Positions 28,710 through 37,506 of a stretch of DNA of 37,654 bases are shown piece by piece. Positions within the stretch are counted from its first letter, which is position 1; each line of letters opens with the position of its first letter. The translations under genes were made by a program, and so were the position numbers. The DNA is from Anaerolineales bacterium (GTDB taxonomy: Bacteria > Chloroflexota > Anaerolineae > Anaerolineales > UBA6663): contig JADZEK010000078.1 of the NCBI GenBank assembly GCA_020850595.1, positions 1 to 37,654 on the forward strand. Direction: 5' to 3'. The notes beneath the pieces are model-generated. The model saw only the letters and a program-made list of their open reading frames with translations, did no database searches and was not told the DNA's origin.

Positions 28710-31256
28710 ATGAAACGCGTTGGGGTTCTTCTTACTTGGCCGGTGTTGCTCGGGTTGGCCTGCGGCGGCCTGGCACAGCCCACCGCCGATCTGCCCGCCA
28801 CGGTGCAGGTGCTGCAAGCCACCCTCACGGCCCAGGCTGCGGCCACGCGCCCGCCCGCCACCGCCGGGCCGACGTTCACCGCCCCGACGCCGGACCCCAG
28901 CTTGCCCGCTTTCTACGTCGCCACCGACGGCAGCGACGAAACCGGCGATGGCTCGGCCAACGCGCCGTGGGCGACCATCACCCACGCGCTCGACAGCGTG
29001 GCCGACGGCAGCCTGATCTTGGTGCGGCCGGGGCTGTACACCGGGCGCGTGCGCATCCGCGGGCAGTTCGCTGCGGGCGTCACCGTGCGCTCGGAGGTTC
29101 CGTACCGCGCCCAACTGCGCGCCGACGAGACGGTGCTGACCATCTTCGAGGCCCAGGGCATCACCATTGCGGGCTTTGACATCGCGCACCTCAGCCCGGC
29201 CGCGGGTCCGATCGTCGTCCAGATCCAAGACGCGCTCGGCGACGCCCCCGGCGGTGACGAGTTCACCAGCCGCATCACCCTGCGCGACAACCTCATCCAC
29301 GACGCCTACGACAACGACCTGCTCAAGATCAACAACGGCGCGCAGCACATCACCGTCACCGGCAACGTCTTCTACAACCAGGGCGACTCAGACGAGCACA
29401 TAGACATCAACAGCGTGCGCGACGTGGTCGTGGAAGACAATATCTTCTTCAACGCCTATGCGGCCAGCGGCCGCCCCGTCACCGGTGAGTCGTCGAGCTT
29501 CATCGTCGCCAAGGACAGCAACGGCGATGAGGACGGGCTGATCGGCCTCTCCGGGCTGATCATCCGGCGCAACGTGTTCCTGCACTATGAAGGTTCTCCC
29601 GGCGCCAACATGATCCTGCTGGGCGAGGACGGCGCGCCGTACTACGAAGCCGATAACGTGCTGATCGAGAACAACCTGTTTCTGGGCGATGGCGCGGAAA
29701 TCCGCGCGCCGTTTGGCACCAAGGGCGCGCACAACGTCGTCTTCCGGCACAACACCATCACCGGCGACATGCCGGGCCGGGCCTTCGCCTGGCGCTCCAA
29801 CGTGGAAGGCGAGAACCAGCCCAACGACAACATCCAGCTTTACAACAACATCTGGAGCGACCCCACCGGCACCATGACGAACTTCGCCACCGCGCCGCAA
29901 GGCGAGACGGCGGTCTTCACCCTCAACCACAACCTGTACTGGAACGGCGGGCAGCCGCTGCCGCAGAACGGCGAAGACATGATCCAGATCAGCGCCGACG
30001 CCGCCGCGCTGACGGGTGACCCGCGCCTGCCGCCGCCGGTGAACGTGCCGCTCCCGGTCTGGGACGCGGCCGCCGGCGTGTTTGGCGGCGGCGCGTCAGA
30101 CATTCGCGCGGCCTTTCTCCAGCTTGTGCTGGCCTATGGCGTGCCGCCGGCCGGCAGCGCCGCGCTCGATCAGGCCGACCCGGCCCAGACCAGCGGCGAG
30201 GACATCCTGGGTCAGGCCCGCACCGGCGCGCCGGACCTGGGCGCCTATGAAGTGCAGGGCAACGAGCAGGTGGTCGTGCTGGCGACCAGCGCGCCCGCGG
30301 CCACCCCGCCCGGCGGGGGCGGCGGTGAGCCGCCTGCGGGCGACAGCCCCCAGCCGACGCTCCCGCTGCCCAGCCTGTCGGGCTGGGTGATCTTCACCCG
30401 CCGCCTGGACGACCACGACTGCCTCTATCGCCTGCCGCTGTTGCCCAACGCCGCGCCCGAAGACCTGACCGCGCGGCTCGACGGCCTGGCCCCCGGCGCA
30501 GAGGCCGACTGGGGCGCGCTTTCGGCCGACGGCGCCTGGTTCCTGCTGGCGACCGACCGCTTTGACCCCGATTGCGTGGGCTGGCCGTGCCTGGTGCTGA
30601 CACCGGACTTCGTGAACTTTGAGGTGGTGCGCAGCGCGAGGCAGGTCGTTCACGCGCAGTACAGCGCCGTGGCGGCGGGCGGCGGGCTGATCGTCTACCA
30701 GAACGGCGGCGGCACGCACGACCGCGACCTCTACGCCATCCGGCGCGAGGCGGAGGGTTGGAGCGCGTCCGTGGAACTGACGACGGCCTCGCCCTTCGGC
30801 CAGCACCTGCACCCCAGCCTGTCGCCCGACGGCGCGCGCGTGGTCTTTGCCTGCTCCGACGACCCGTACGCGGGCGCGGCGCTGTGCGAGGCGGCGACGG
30901 ACGGCAGCGCCTTCAGCGTGCGTCTGGCGGCGGGCGCGTTGGGGGAGGGGGCCACGGTGTTCTTCCCAAGCTATGCGCCTGATGGCTCGATTGTGTTTGA
31001 GAGTGAGCGCGACGCCCAGCAGTTGTGGCGGCTGGCGGCGGGCAGCGACCAGCCGCAGTTGGTAAGCGCCCTGGACAACGACGGCAGCCCGTGCGTGCTG
31101 CCCGACGGCACACTGGTCTCATTGTGGAATGGGCGGCCGGGCGGCACGGGCGCGCGCGAGATCAAGCTCATGGCGGTCGATGGGCGGCAGTACGCCATGC
31201 TGCTGACCGGCGTGGACGTGTTCGCGGTGGGGCTGGGCTGCGGCGGCACGCCGTAG
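28710..31256 (+). CDS. Exported protein: parallel beta-helix domain plus PD40/TolB-like propeller
   Basis: An 848-residue protein. A signal peptide with a lipobox-like G-L-A-C (Cys18) is followed by a short Thr/Ala/Pro linker. Residues about 65-490 are a right-handed parallel beta-helix (pectin-lyase fold): FYVATDGSDETGDGS, then many N-rich turns such as NVLIENNLFLGDG. A Gly/Pro-rich linker (about 525-555) leads to a C-terminal beta-propeller of PD40/TolB-like repeats (HPSLSPDGARVVFAC, PSYAPDGSIVFESERD, CVLPDGTLVSLWNG). The helix may bind or cleave polysaccharide, and the propeller may mediate binding; no catalytic residues are assigned. It is the first gene of a probable operon. Confidence 0.82.
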   Translation: MKRVGVLLTWPVLLGLACGGLAQPTADLPATVQVLQATLTAQAAATRPPATAGPTFTAPTPDPSLPAFYVATDGSDETGDGSANAPWATITHALDSVADGSLILVRPGLYTGRVRIRGQFAAGVTVRSEVPYRAQLRADETVLTIFEAQGITIAGFDIAHLSPAAGPIVVQIQDALGDAPGGDEFTSRITLRDNLIHDAYDNDLLKINNGAQHITVTGNVFYNQGDSDEHIDINSVRDVVVEDNIFFNAYAASGRPVTGESSSFIVAKDSNGDEDGLIGLSGLIIRRNVFLHYEGSPGANMILLGEDGAPYYEADNVLIENNLFLGDGAEIRAPFGTKGAHNVVFRHNTITGDMPGRAFAWRSNVEGENQPNDNIQLYNNIWSDPTGTMTNFATAPQGETAVFTLNHNLYWNGGQPLPQNGEDMIQISADAAALTGDPRLPPPVNVPLPVWDAAAGVFGGGASDIRAAFLQLVLAYGVPPAGSAALDQADPAQTSGEDILGQARTGAPDLGAYEVQGNEQVVVLATSAPAATPPGGGGGEPPAGDSPQPTLPLPSLSGWVIFTRRLDDHDCLYRLPLLPNAAPEDLTARLDGLAPGAEADWGALSADGAWFLLATDRFDPDCVGWPCLVLTPDFVNFEVVRSARQVVHAQYSAVAAGGGLIVYQNGGGTHDRDLYAIRREAEGWSASVELTTASPFGQHLHPSLSPDGARVVFACSDDPYAGAALCEAATDGSAFSVRLAAGALGEGATVFFPSYAPDGSIVFESERDAQQLWRLAAGSDQPQLVSALDNDGSPCVLPDGTLVSLWNGRPGGTGAREIKLMAVDGRQYAMLLTGVDVFAVGLGCGGTP

Positions 31257-31270
31257 GAATGGGGCCCGTG

Positions 31271-31948
31271 ATGAAGCGACGCCTGAGCTGGGGCGCGGTG
31301 GGATGGTGGCTGCTGCTGACGTTCGTGGGGCTGGCCCTCGCGGGCGGGCTCCACTTCCCCGGCGGCTATGGCACGAACGTCTGGCGCGAGGCGCGGCTCG
31401 AAGACCCTGTGCCGCTGCTGGGCTTTCTCTTCGGCGTGGTGTCCGGGCTGTTCATTGCTGGACTCCAGGCGCTGGTGCTGCGGGCCTGGGGCGGGCCGGC
31501 GCGCCAGTGGGTGCTGCTCAACGCGCTGGCCTTTGGCCTCGTCCACGCCGTGGCCGACGGGCTGCCCTACCGGCCGCTCGTGGCCTTCGGCGGCGGGCCG
31601 GTAGTGGCGCTGTGCCAATACCTGGCGCTGCGGCGTTCACTTACCCGGCCGTGGGCGTGGTTGCCCCTCGTAGCGGCGGCCTGGTGGCTGGCGTTCGGCC
31701 TGACGCAAGGCCCCTATGACTATAACCTGCCGGCCGTGCTGCTGGCGCTGGGCGGCGCGACCGGCCTGGGGCTGCGCTGGCTGTTCGTCCCCGGACCGCG
31801 GCGAGGCATGTGGCCGGCGGCGTGGCGTGAGCGCTGGGCGCGGCTAAGCGCCGGGCAGCGCGGGCTGCTCTTGGCGGTGTCAGGCCTTGGTCTAGCGGCC
31901 TGCATGCTTGCGTTTACCGTCATGACCGGTCTGGTGCCGCTGCCATGA
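31271..31948 (+). CDS. Polytopic membrane protein, unknown
   Basis: A 225-residue protein with about six hydrophobic helices and no recognised domain. The loops contain REARLEDP, GPARQW and a longer Arg/Trp-rich cytoplasmic loop (GPRRGMWPAAWRERWAR) before the last helix. Translation may start at 31271 (chosen: MKRR is a typical membrane-protein N-terminus) or at 31259. The longer in-frame ORF back to 31025 lies inside the previous gene and is rejected. It starts 14 nt after the beta-helix gene, and its TGA stop overlaps the next ATG (ATGA), so it is coupled to the amidohydrolase. Confidence 0.7.
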   Translation: MKRRLSWGAVGWWLLLTFVGLALAGGLHFPGGYGTNVWREARLEDPVPLLGFLFGVVSGLFIAGLQALVLRAWGGPARQWVLLNALAFGLVHAVADGLPYRPLVAFGGGPVVALCQYLALRRSLTRPWAWLPLVAAAWWLAFGLTQGPYDYNLPAVLLALGGATGLGLRWLFVPGPRRGMWPAAWRERWARLSAGQRGLLLAVSGLGLAACMLAFTVMTGLVPLP

Positions 31949-34005
31949 GCGCCCGTGACCTCGTGGCGTGGCTGGCGCTGGCGCTCTGGCTGGCCGGCTG
32001 CGCAGCACCGCCCGTGCCCGCCGCGCCGCCGGTAGACCCGGCGCAGACCATCATCTTCTACAACGGCCCGATCGTGACCATGGACCCGCACCAACCCACA
32101 GCCGAGGCGCTGCTGATGCGCGGGGAAAAGATTGAGGCGGTGGGGGGCGCGGCCGAAGTGCTGGCGCTGCAAACCGATGACACGCGCCTGGTAGACCTGG
32201 GCGGGCTGACGCTGATGCCGGGTTTCGTGGACGCGCACACGCACGTCCTCAACGACGCGCGCTCGCTCGGCATGAGCCTGGACGAGGCGCAAATGCTGGC
32301 GCTGCGCAACGGCATCACCACCCTGGGCGACCTGTACGTGGACGAACCGTTCTATCGCGAAATTCAGGCGTTCAATGCGCAGGGGGCGTTGCGGGTGCGC
32401 GCCAGCCTGTATATGGTGCTGACCGACCCGTGCGGCCACGTGCAGGGCGATTGGTACCAACGCTACCCGGCCGACCACACACCCGGCCGGCAACTGCGCG
32501 TGGAGGGCGTCAAGCTCTTCACCGACGGCGGCACGTGCGGCGGGGTGGCCTTGAGCTTTGAGTTGGAGCCGGGCGCGGGCGAAGGGGATTTGTGGAATAC
32601 CCAGGCCGAGGTCAACCAGTTGGTGGCCGAGGCCCAGGCGGCGGGCTATCAGGTCGCCATCCACGCCATCGGCGACCGGGCGGTGGAGCAGGCGCAGGCC
32701 GCGCTGGCCGCGGCGCTGGCGGGCGGGCCGAACACCTACCGGCACCGCGTGGAGCACCTGAGCGTGCTGCGGCCGGAACAGATCACCCGGTTCGGTGAGC
32801 TTGGGCTTGTGCCCGTCGTGCCGGGCCAGTACCCGGCCTGCACGCCCTTTGGCCCGCCGGTCCCGGAGCCGTATCACGCCTGGGAATGGCCGTGGCGCGA
32901 TCTGCGCTCCGCCAACCCGGGGCTGCCGATCGCCTGGCACAGCGACTACCCCTACTGGTCCATCAACCCCCTCGTGCACCTGTATGGCTTTGTGACGCGC
33001 AACGACGTGCAAAACTACTACACCTGCCCGCCCGGCGCGTGGCTGCGCGATGACGTGCTCACCACCTCGGATGCGCTGGCGATCATGACCATCAACTCGG
33101 CCTATGCGCTCTTCCGCGACACGGAGGTGGGCAGCCTAGAAGCCGGCAAGTATGCCGACCTGATTGTGATGAGCGACAACCCGCTGACCGTGCCCGCCGA
33201 CGACCTGCGCCGCTTGAGCGTGCTGGCGACGATGGCCGGCGGGCGCTGGGAGTGGTGCAACCCGCTTAACGCCGCGGTCTGCCCCGGCTATGTGGCCCGG
33301 ACGCCCGCCCCGCTGCCCGACCCGCGCCCGCCCGTGGCCGTGCGCTGGCTGGGGTTGGCGCTGGCCGTCATCGTGCCGTTGGGCGGCGCGTTGAGCCTGG
33401 GGCGGGCTGCATGGCGGCGCGGGCTGGTGGCCGTGAGTGCGCCGGCGGCGGTGCTGGGCGGCGCGGCGTGGGCCGCGGCCTGGGCCGGGCAAGCCTGGGT
33501 GGGCGATACCAACGTCGCCTGGCTGGGCCTCACGGCTGGGACGCTGCTGGCATTGGCGGCGCTGGGCCTGGCCGCCGCCGAGCGCCCCACGCGCCTGGGG
33601 TGGGCCGGCGTGTTGCTGGCCGGGGGCGGGGCCGTGCTGCTGGCGGCCGGCACCGTGGCGTCGGGCTGGTGGCAGCTAGACGAAGGCTGGCTGGGGCTGA
33701 TCCTCGGGCTGCTGCTGCACCTCCTGGGGCTTATCGTCTATGGGTTGGCGAACCTGCTGGCGCGGCGGCGGACGTTCGCCCACTGGCTGCCGCTGCTGAT
33801 GGGCGTAGCGGCCGGGATCGTGCCGTTCGTTGGCAGCAGCCTGGACAATAACAGCCGGTGGCCGGCATATGTGCTGGGGTTGGGCGTCGGCGGCGGCTGG
33901 GTGCTGCTGGGCCTCTGGCTCGCCCGCCGCTGGCAGGCCGCGCGAGTGGGCGATAGGATTAAGGCGATACTGTCGCCGATCAACCCGGAGCAAGCCCATG
34001 ACTGA
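31945..34005 (+). CDS. Lipoprotein amidohydrolase (YtcJ-like) fused to a membrane domain
   Basis: A 686-residue protein. The lipobox L-A-G-C gives Cys19. Residues about 35-450 are an amidohydrolase of the YtcJ/amidohydrolase_3 type, with His98-x-His100 in PGFVDAHTHV, a Lys in VEGVKLFTDGG for the bridging carbamate, His in IHAIGDRA, His in RHRVEHLS and Asp in WHSDYPY; the metal site looks complete. Family members hydrolyse amides or related C-N bonds; the substrate is unknown. Residues about 470-680 contain about six transmembrane helices, not usual for YtcJ proteins, so the enzyme may face outward on a membrane anchor. It overlaps the previous gene by four bases and the next by eight. Confidence 0.85.
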   Translation: MSARDLVAWLALALWLAGCAAPPVPAAPPVDPAQTIIFYNGPIVTMDPHQPTAEALLMRGEKIEAVGGAAEVLALQTDDTRLVDLGGLTLMPGFVDAHTHVLNDARSLGMSLDEAQMLALRNGITTLGDLYVDEPFYREIQAFNAQGALRVRASLYMVLTDPCGHVQGDWYQRYPADHTPGRQLRVEGVKLFTDGGTCGGVALSFELEPGAGEGDLWNTQAEVNQLVAEAQAAGYQVAIHAIGDRAVEQAQAALAAALAGGPNTYRHRVEHLSVLRPEQITRFGELGLVPVVPGQYPACTPFGPPVPEPYHAWEWPWRDLRSANPGLPIAWHSDYPYWSINPLVHLYGFVTRNDVQNYYTCPPGAWLRDDVLTTSDALAIMTINSAYALFRDTEVGSLEAGKYADLIVMSDNPLTVPADDLRRLSVLATMAGGRWEWCNPLNAAVCPGYVARTPAPLPDPRPPVAVRWLGLALAVIVPLGGALSLGRAAWRRGLVAVSAPAAVLGGAAWAAAWAGQAWVGDTNVAWLGLTAGTLLALAALGLAAAERPTRLGWAGVLLAGGGAVLLAAGTVASGWWQLDEGWLGLILGLLLHLLGLIVYGLANLLARRRTFAHWLPLLMGVAAGIVPFVGSSLDNNSRWPAYVLGLGVGGGWVLLGLWLARRWQAARVGDRIKAILSPINPEQAHD

Positions 34006-34906
34006 CCCACTCCCAACACCATCGGATTTTGACGGGCCGCCTGACGCGCGCACCTTGCACCTGCCGGATGACCGGCGGCTGGGCTTCGCGGAGTACGGCC
34101 GGCCCGCCGGCTGGCCGGTGTTTGGCTTCTTCGGCGCGTCGGCGCGGCGCTTCCGGCCCAACGACGCGGAGACGACCGCGGCCGGCGTGCGGCTGATCGT
34201 GCTGGAGCGGCCGGGCTTCGGGCTGTCCGACCCGCTGCCGCCGCGCTCGCTGCTCGCCTGGACCAGCGACGTGGCCGCGCTGGCCGACGCGCTCGGGCTG
34301 GCGCGGTTTGCCGTCATTGGCAGCTCGCAGGGCGGGCCGTATGGGGCAGCGTGTGCCTACGCGCTGCGCCCGCGTGTGACGGCCCTGGCGCTGGTGAGCG
34401 CGTTAAGCTCGTTTGAGATCCCGGGCGTAACGCAGGGCATGGCCGCGCCGCTGCGGCTGCTGCCGGTGCTGGCCCGGCGCGTGCCCTGGCTGGTCACCTG
34501 GATGAACCAGGCCGCGGCGGGCATGGCCCGGCGTGACCCAGAGCGCTTCTTCAAGCAGACGTTTGGCGCGCTGCCCGCGGCTGACCAGCAGGCCGTGCAG
34601 AAGAACCCCGAGATCAAGACCAGCATGCTCGCCGACGTGCCGGAGATTTACCGGCAGGGCAGCCAGGGCGTCAACCAGGCGGTGCAGGTGGCGTGCGGGC
34701 CGTGGGGGTTTCGGGCCGAGGACATCCGCGTGCCCACCGTAGTGTGGCAGGGCGAGGCCGATCCCAACGTGCCGCCCGCCATGGGCCGCTACCTGGCGCG
34801 GGCCATCCCCAACGCGCAAGCCCATTTTGTGCCGGGGGCCGGGCACTTCCTGGGTTTCACCCATTGGGCCGAAATCCTCGCCAGCCTGCTGCGCCTCGCA
34901 GCGTAA
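33998..34906 (+). CDS. Alpha/beta hydrolase
   Basis: A 302-residue alpha/beta-hydrolase-fold protein. The nucleophile elbow is Gly108-Ser-Ser110-Gln-Gly112 with Ser110 as nucleophile; the acid is the Asp in WQGEADPNVP and the base is His in GAGHFLGF. The oxyanion-side loop (FFGASAR) replaces the usual HG motif. It lacks a signal peptide and should be cytoplasmic; the substrate is unknown. The start at 33998 overlaps the amidohydrolase stop by eight nt (ATGACTGA), showing translational coupling; a GGAG lies about seven nt upstream. The longer in-frame ORF back to 33830 is a shadow of the previous gene. Confidence 0.88.
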   Translation: MTDPLPTPSDFDGPPDARTLHLPDDRRLGFAEYGRPAGWPVFGFFGASARRFRPNDAETTAAGVRLIVLERPGFGLSDPLPPRSLLAWTSDVAALADALGLARFAVIGSSQGGPYGAACAYALRPRVTALALVSALSSFEIPGVTQGMAAPLRLLPVLARRVPWLVTWMNQAAAGMARRDPERFFKQTFGALPAADQQAVQKNPEIKTSMLADVPEIYRQGSQGVNQAVQVACGPWGFRAEDIRVPTVVWQGEADPNVPPAMGRYLARAIPNAQAHFVPGAGHFLGFTHWAEILASLLRLAA

Positions 34907-34916
34907 ACGCAACGAT

Positions 34917-35087
34917 ATGCCGCTGGGCGAAACCGGCCTGGTCCCGCGCGTGGGGTCGGGCCGGTTTGTGTTGCTTCGTGGGAAGGTGCTTGGGAAGTCC
35001 TCGGCTTGGCCTTTCTTCTACAACCCGCCGCATCTGCTGCTGCTGGCCGAAGCCTATGCGCTGGCGGTGAGTCAGCGCGCGGGGTAG
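34917..35087 (+). CDS. Short hypothetical ORF after the hydrolase
   Basis: A 56-residue ORF starting 10 nt after the hydrolase stop. It has a basic first half and a hydrophobic stretch FYNPPHLLLLAEAYALAV near the end. I see no ribosome site and no known family. It may be the eroded end of a longer gene or a real small protein; the evidence is only its position and length before the terminator. Confidence 0.35.
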   Translation: MPLGETGLVPRVGSGRFVLLRGKVLGKSSAWPFFYNPPHLLLLAEAYALAVSQRAG

Positions 35088-35109
35088 GGACTGCGGACAG
35101 GATCAATGT

Positions 35110-35138
35110 AGCGGCGGGCTGTTCGTCGGCCCGCCGCT
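35110..35138. terminator. Bidirectional hairpin terminator
   Basis: AGCGGCGGGC (35110-35119) pairs perfectly with GCCCGCCGCT (35129-35138), a 10-bp stem with a 9-nt loop. It lies between the plus-strand hydrolase operon and the minus-strand E2 gene. Tails are poor in T on both sides, so termination may be incomplete. Confidence 0.6.
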
Positions 35139-35162
35139 TGCGTTAAGGTCGCTGCCGGAGCG

Positions 35163-36473
35163 CTAGAGCCAGATGCGGTCAGGGTGCTCGATCAGGGCGG
35201 CCAGGTCGCCCAGGAAACGGGCGGCCGGCGCGCCATCCACCGCGCGGTGGTCGAACGTGAGCGAGAGCATCAGGGCGCTGCGCGGGGCGAGCACGCCACC
35301 CACCGGCAGGGCCACGGGGCGCAGGCGGCCAATCCCCAGGATGCCAACCTGCGGCGGGTTGAGGATCGGCGTAAAGGCATCCACGCCCAGCGCCCCCAGG
35401 TTGGTCAGCGTGAACGTGCCGCCGGTGAAGTCGGCCAGCGTTAGCGTGCCCGCCAACGCCCGCTCCACCAGCGTGGTGCGGGCCTGGGCCAGCGCCAGCA
35501 GCCCCTGGCCCGCCACGTCGCGCAGCACGGGCACCAGCAGGCCCCGGTCGGTATCTACCGCCAGGCCCAGGTGGATCGCGTCGAATAGCTCCAGCGCTTC
35601 GCCGTCGAAGTGCGCGTTGAAGTGCGGGTGCTGCGGGAGCACGCGCGCGACGATGGCGGCCAGGAAGTCGGTATAGGTGGGGCGCGGCGACCCCGCGGGC
35701 AAGTCGGCCAGCAGGCGCGCGCGCAGGGCCGCCAGTTCGGTGGCGTCGGTGTCGCGGGTGAGCGTCACCGGCACGGCGGACTGCATGACGGCTTGCAGGC
35801 GGCGGGCGATGGTCCGGCGGGTGGGCGAGAGCGGCACGCGACGGCTGCCACCCGAAGTGGGTGCTGACTGCTCACCGGGCTGCATGGCGGCGGCCACGTC
35901 GGCGCGCCTGATGACCGGGCCGGCGGGCCTAATCTGCGCCAGGTCCACGCCCTCAGCGGCGGCCATGCGGCGGGCCACGGGTGTCGCGGCCATAGGTTCC
36001 GGTGAGCCGGGCGCGGCGGCGCGTTGGGCCAGGTAGGCGCGCACGTCGCGCTCGATGATCAGGCCGTCCGGCCCGCTGGCGTGGGCGATGGCGGCCAGGG
36101 ACACACCTTCGGCCGCGGCCAGGGTGCGGGCGCGCGGGCTGGCGAAGAGACGGTTGGCGTGGGGACCAGTCTGGCGGAGTGCGACCGGTTCGGCGGCGGC
36201 CGGAGGCGCGGCGGTGCCGCCGACGGTGCCGGCCGCATCTTCGCCAATCGTGCCGATGGCCGTCCTGACGGCGACCGTGCTGCCGGGGGCGGCCAGGATG
36301 GCCGCGAGCGTGCCGCTGGCGGGGGCCTCAACCGTCAGCACCGCCTTGTCGGTCTCCACCTCGAACAACGGCTCGCCCTTGACGACAGCGTCGCCGACCT
36401 GCTTGAGCCAGGCGGTGAGCACGAGCGTGTCCGCGGTCTGGCTGAGGGGCGGCATGAGGATGTCAGTGGACAT
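35163..36473 (-). CDS. 2-oxoacid dehydrogenase E2 (dihydrolipoyl acyltransferase)
   Basis: A 436-residue E2 subunit of a pyruvate or branched-chain 2-oxoacid dehydrogenase. The N-terminal lipoyl domain has Lys43 in VETDKAVLTVEAP as lipoylation site. Two peripheral-subunit-binding segments follow, near residues 130-170 (FASPRARTLAAAEGVSL) and 187-222 (PVARRMAAAEGVDL), whereas most E2s have one. The C-terminal acyltransferase domain has His409-x3-Asp413-Gly (TFDHRAVDG). The start at 36473 has GGGAGG upstream and gives the normal MSTDILMPPL start; the extension to 36566 overlaps the E1-beta gene. It lies 13 nt after E1-beta in the same operon. The 2-oxoacid used cannot be fixed from sequence. 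Confidence 0.93.
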   Translation of the reverse strand: MSTDILMPPLSQTADTLVLTAWLKQVGDAVVKGEPLFEVETDKAVLTVEAPASGTLAAILAAPGSTVAVRTAIGTIGEDAAGTVGGTAAPPAAAEPVALRQTGPHANRLFASPRARTLAAAEGVSLAAIAHASGPDGLIIERDVRAYLAQRAAAPGSPEPMAATPVARRMAAAEGVDLAQIRPAGPVIRRADVAAAMQPGEQSAPTSGGSRRVPLSPTRRTIARRLQAVMQSAVPVTLTRDTDATELAALRARLLADLPAGSPRPTYTDFLAAIVARVLPQHPHFNAHFDGEALELFDAIHLGLAVDTDRGLLVPVLRDVAGQGLLALAQARTTLVERALAGTLTLADFTGGTFTLTNLGALGVDAFTPILNPPQVGILGIGRLRPVALPVGGVLAPRSALMLSLTFDHRAVDGAPAARFLGDLAALIEHPDRIWL

Positions 36474-36486
36474 GACGGCCTCCCGC

Positions 36487-37506
36487 CTATAGGCCGCACA
36501 TCGCGCGGGCGGTGGCGATGATCTTGGCCTCGCTGGGCACGTAGGCCTGCTCGAGGATGGGCGCAAAGGGCGGCGGCACGTCGGGCGCGGCCAGGCGCTT
36601 GATGGGCGCGTCGAGGTAGGCGAAGGCCTCGTCGGCCATGAGCGCGGCCACCTCCGCCCCCCAGCCGTTGGTCAGATTGTCTTCCTCGACGATCAGCAGC
36701 CGGCCCGTCTTGCGCACCGACGCGAGGATCAGCGCCTTGTCGAGCGGAACGAGCGTGCGCGGGTCAATCACCTCGGCCTGAATGCCCTGCTCGGCCAGCT
36801 TGTCGGCGGCGGCCAGCGCGCGGTAGACCATCAGCAGGTTGGCGACAATCGTCACGTCGGTCCCGGCGCGCCGCACGCTGCCCTGGCCGATGGGCACGAT
36901 GTAATCCTCGTCGGGCACCTCACCCATCGGGCTGAGCGCGCCCTTCTCGGTGCGCGCGCCCTTGGAGCCGTAGAGCAGCTTGTGCTCGAACATCAGCACC
37001 GGGTTGTCGTCGCGGATGGCGGCGGTGAGCAGGCCCTTCGCGTCGTAGGCGGTGGAGGGGGCCACGACCTTCAGGCCGGGCACATGGGTGAAGAAGGCCT
37101 CCAGGCTCTGGGCGTGCTGCGAGCCGCGCCCGGTCGCCCCGATCGGGGCGCGCATGACCATGGGCACCGCCAGCGTGCCGCCCGACATGTAGCGCAGCTT
37201 GGCGGCCTGGTTGGCGAGCTGGTCCATCATGTTGAAGAGGAAGTCGCCGTACTGCACGTCGGCGATGGGGCGCAGGCCCGCCGCCGCCGCGCCGATGGCG
37301 ATGCCGGCGATGGCGGCCTCGGAGATGGGCGTGTCGAGGATGCGCTCGTGGCCGAACTCGTCCGACAGGCCGAGCGTGACGGTGAACGCGCCGCCGAACC
37401 CGCCGCTGATGCCGATGTCTTCGCCCAGGCAGAACACGCGCGGGTCGCGGCGCATTTCGGCGCGAATGGTTTCGCGCAGAGCCTCGGCAATGCTCATCTT
37501 CGTCAT
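36487..37506 (-). CDS. 2-oxoacid dehydrogenase E1 beta subunit
   Basis: A 339-residue transketolase-type subunit that with E1-alpha binds thiamine diphosphate and decarboxylates a 2-oxoacid. Family segments are MSIAEALRETIRAEM, VFCLGEDIGISGGFGGAF, DTPISEAAIAGIAIGAA, YGDFLFNMMDQLANQAAK and the APIGATGRGSQHAQS region. The C-terminal transketolase domain has VIDPRTLVPLDKALI and the EEDNLTNGWGAEVAA segment. It is complete and starts at 37506 with AAGGA seven nt upstream. E1-alpha is not in the window; it may lie upstream beyond the end. Confidence 0.94.
   Translation of the reverse strand: MTKMSIAEALRETIRAEMRRDPRVFCLGEDIGISGGFGGAFTVTLGLSDEFGHERILDTPISEAAIAGIAIGAAAAGLRPIADVQYGDFLFNMMDQLANQAAKLRYMSGGTLAVPMVMRAPIGATGRGSQHAQSLEAFFTHVPGLKVVAPSTAYDAKGLLTAAIRDDNPVLMFEHKLLYGSKGARTEKGALSPMGEVPDEDYIVPIGQGSVRRAGTDVTIVANLLMVYRALAAADKLAEQGIQAEVIDPRTLVPLDKALILASVRKTGRLLIVEEDNLTNGWGAEVAALMADEAFAYLDAPIKRLAAPDVPPPFAPILEQAYVPSEAKIIATARAMCGL

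Noticed and set aside
31720..33012. A 430-codon minus-strand frame opposite the membrane protein and amidohydrolase genes
   Set aside because: It crosses a gene boundary on the other strand and reads as antisense sequence rich in Arg, His, Gln and Val.
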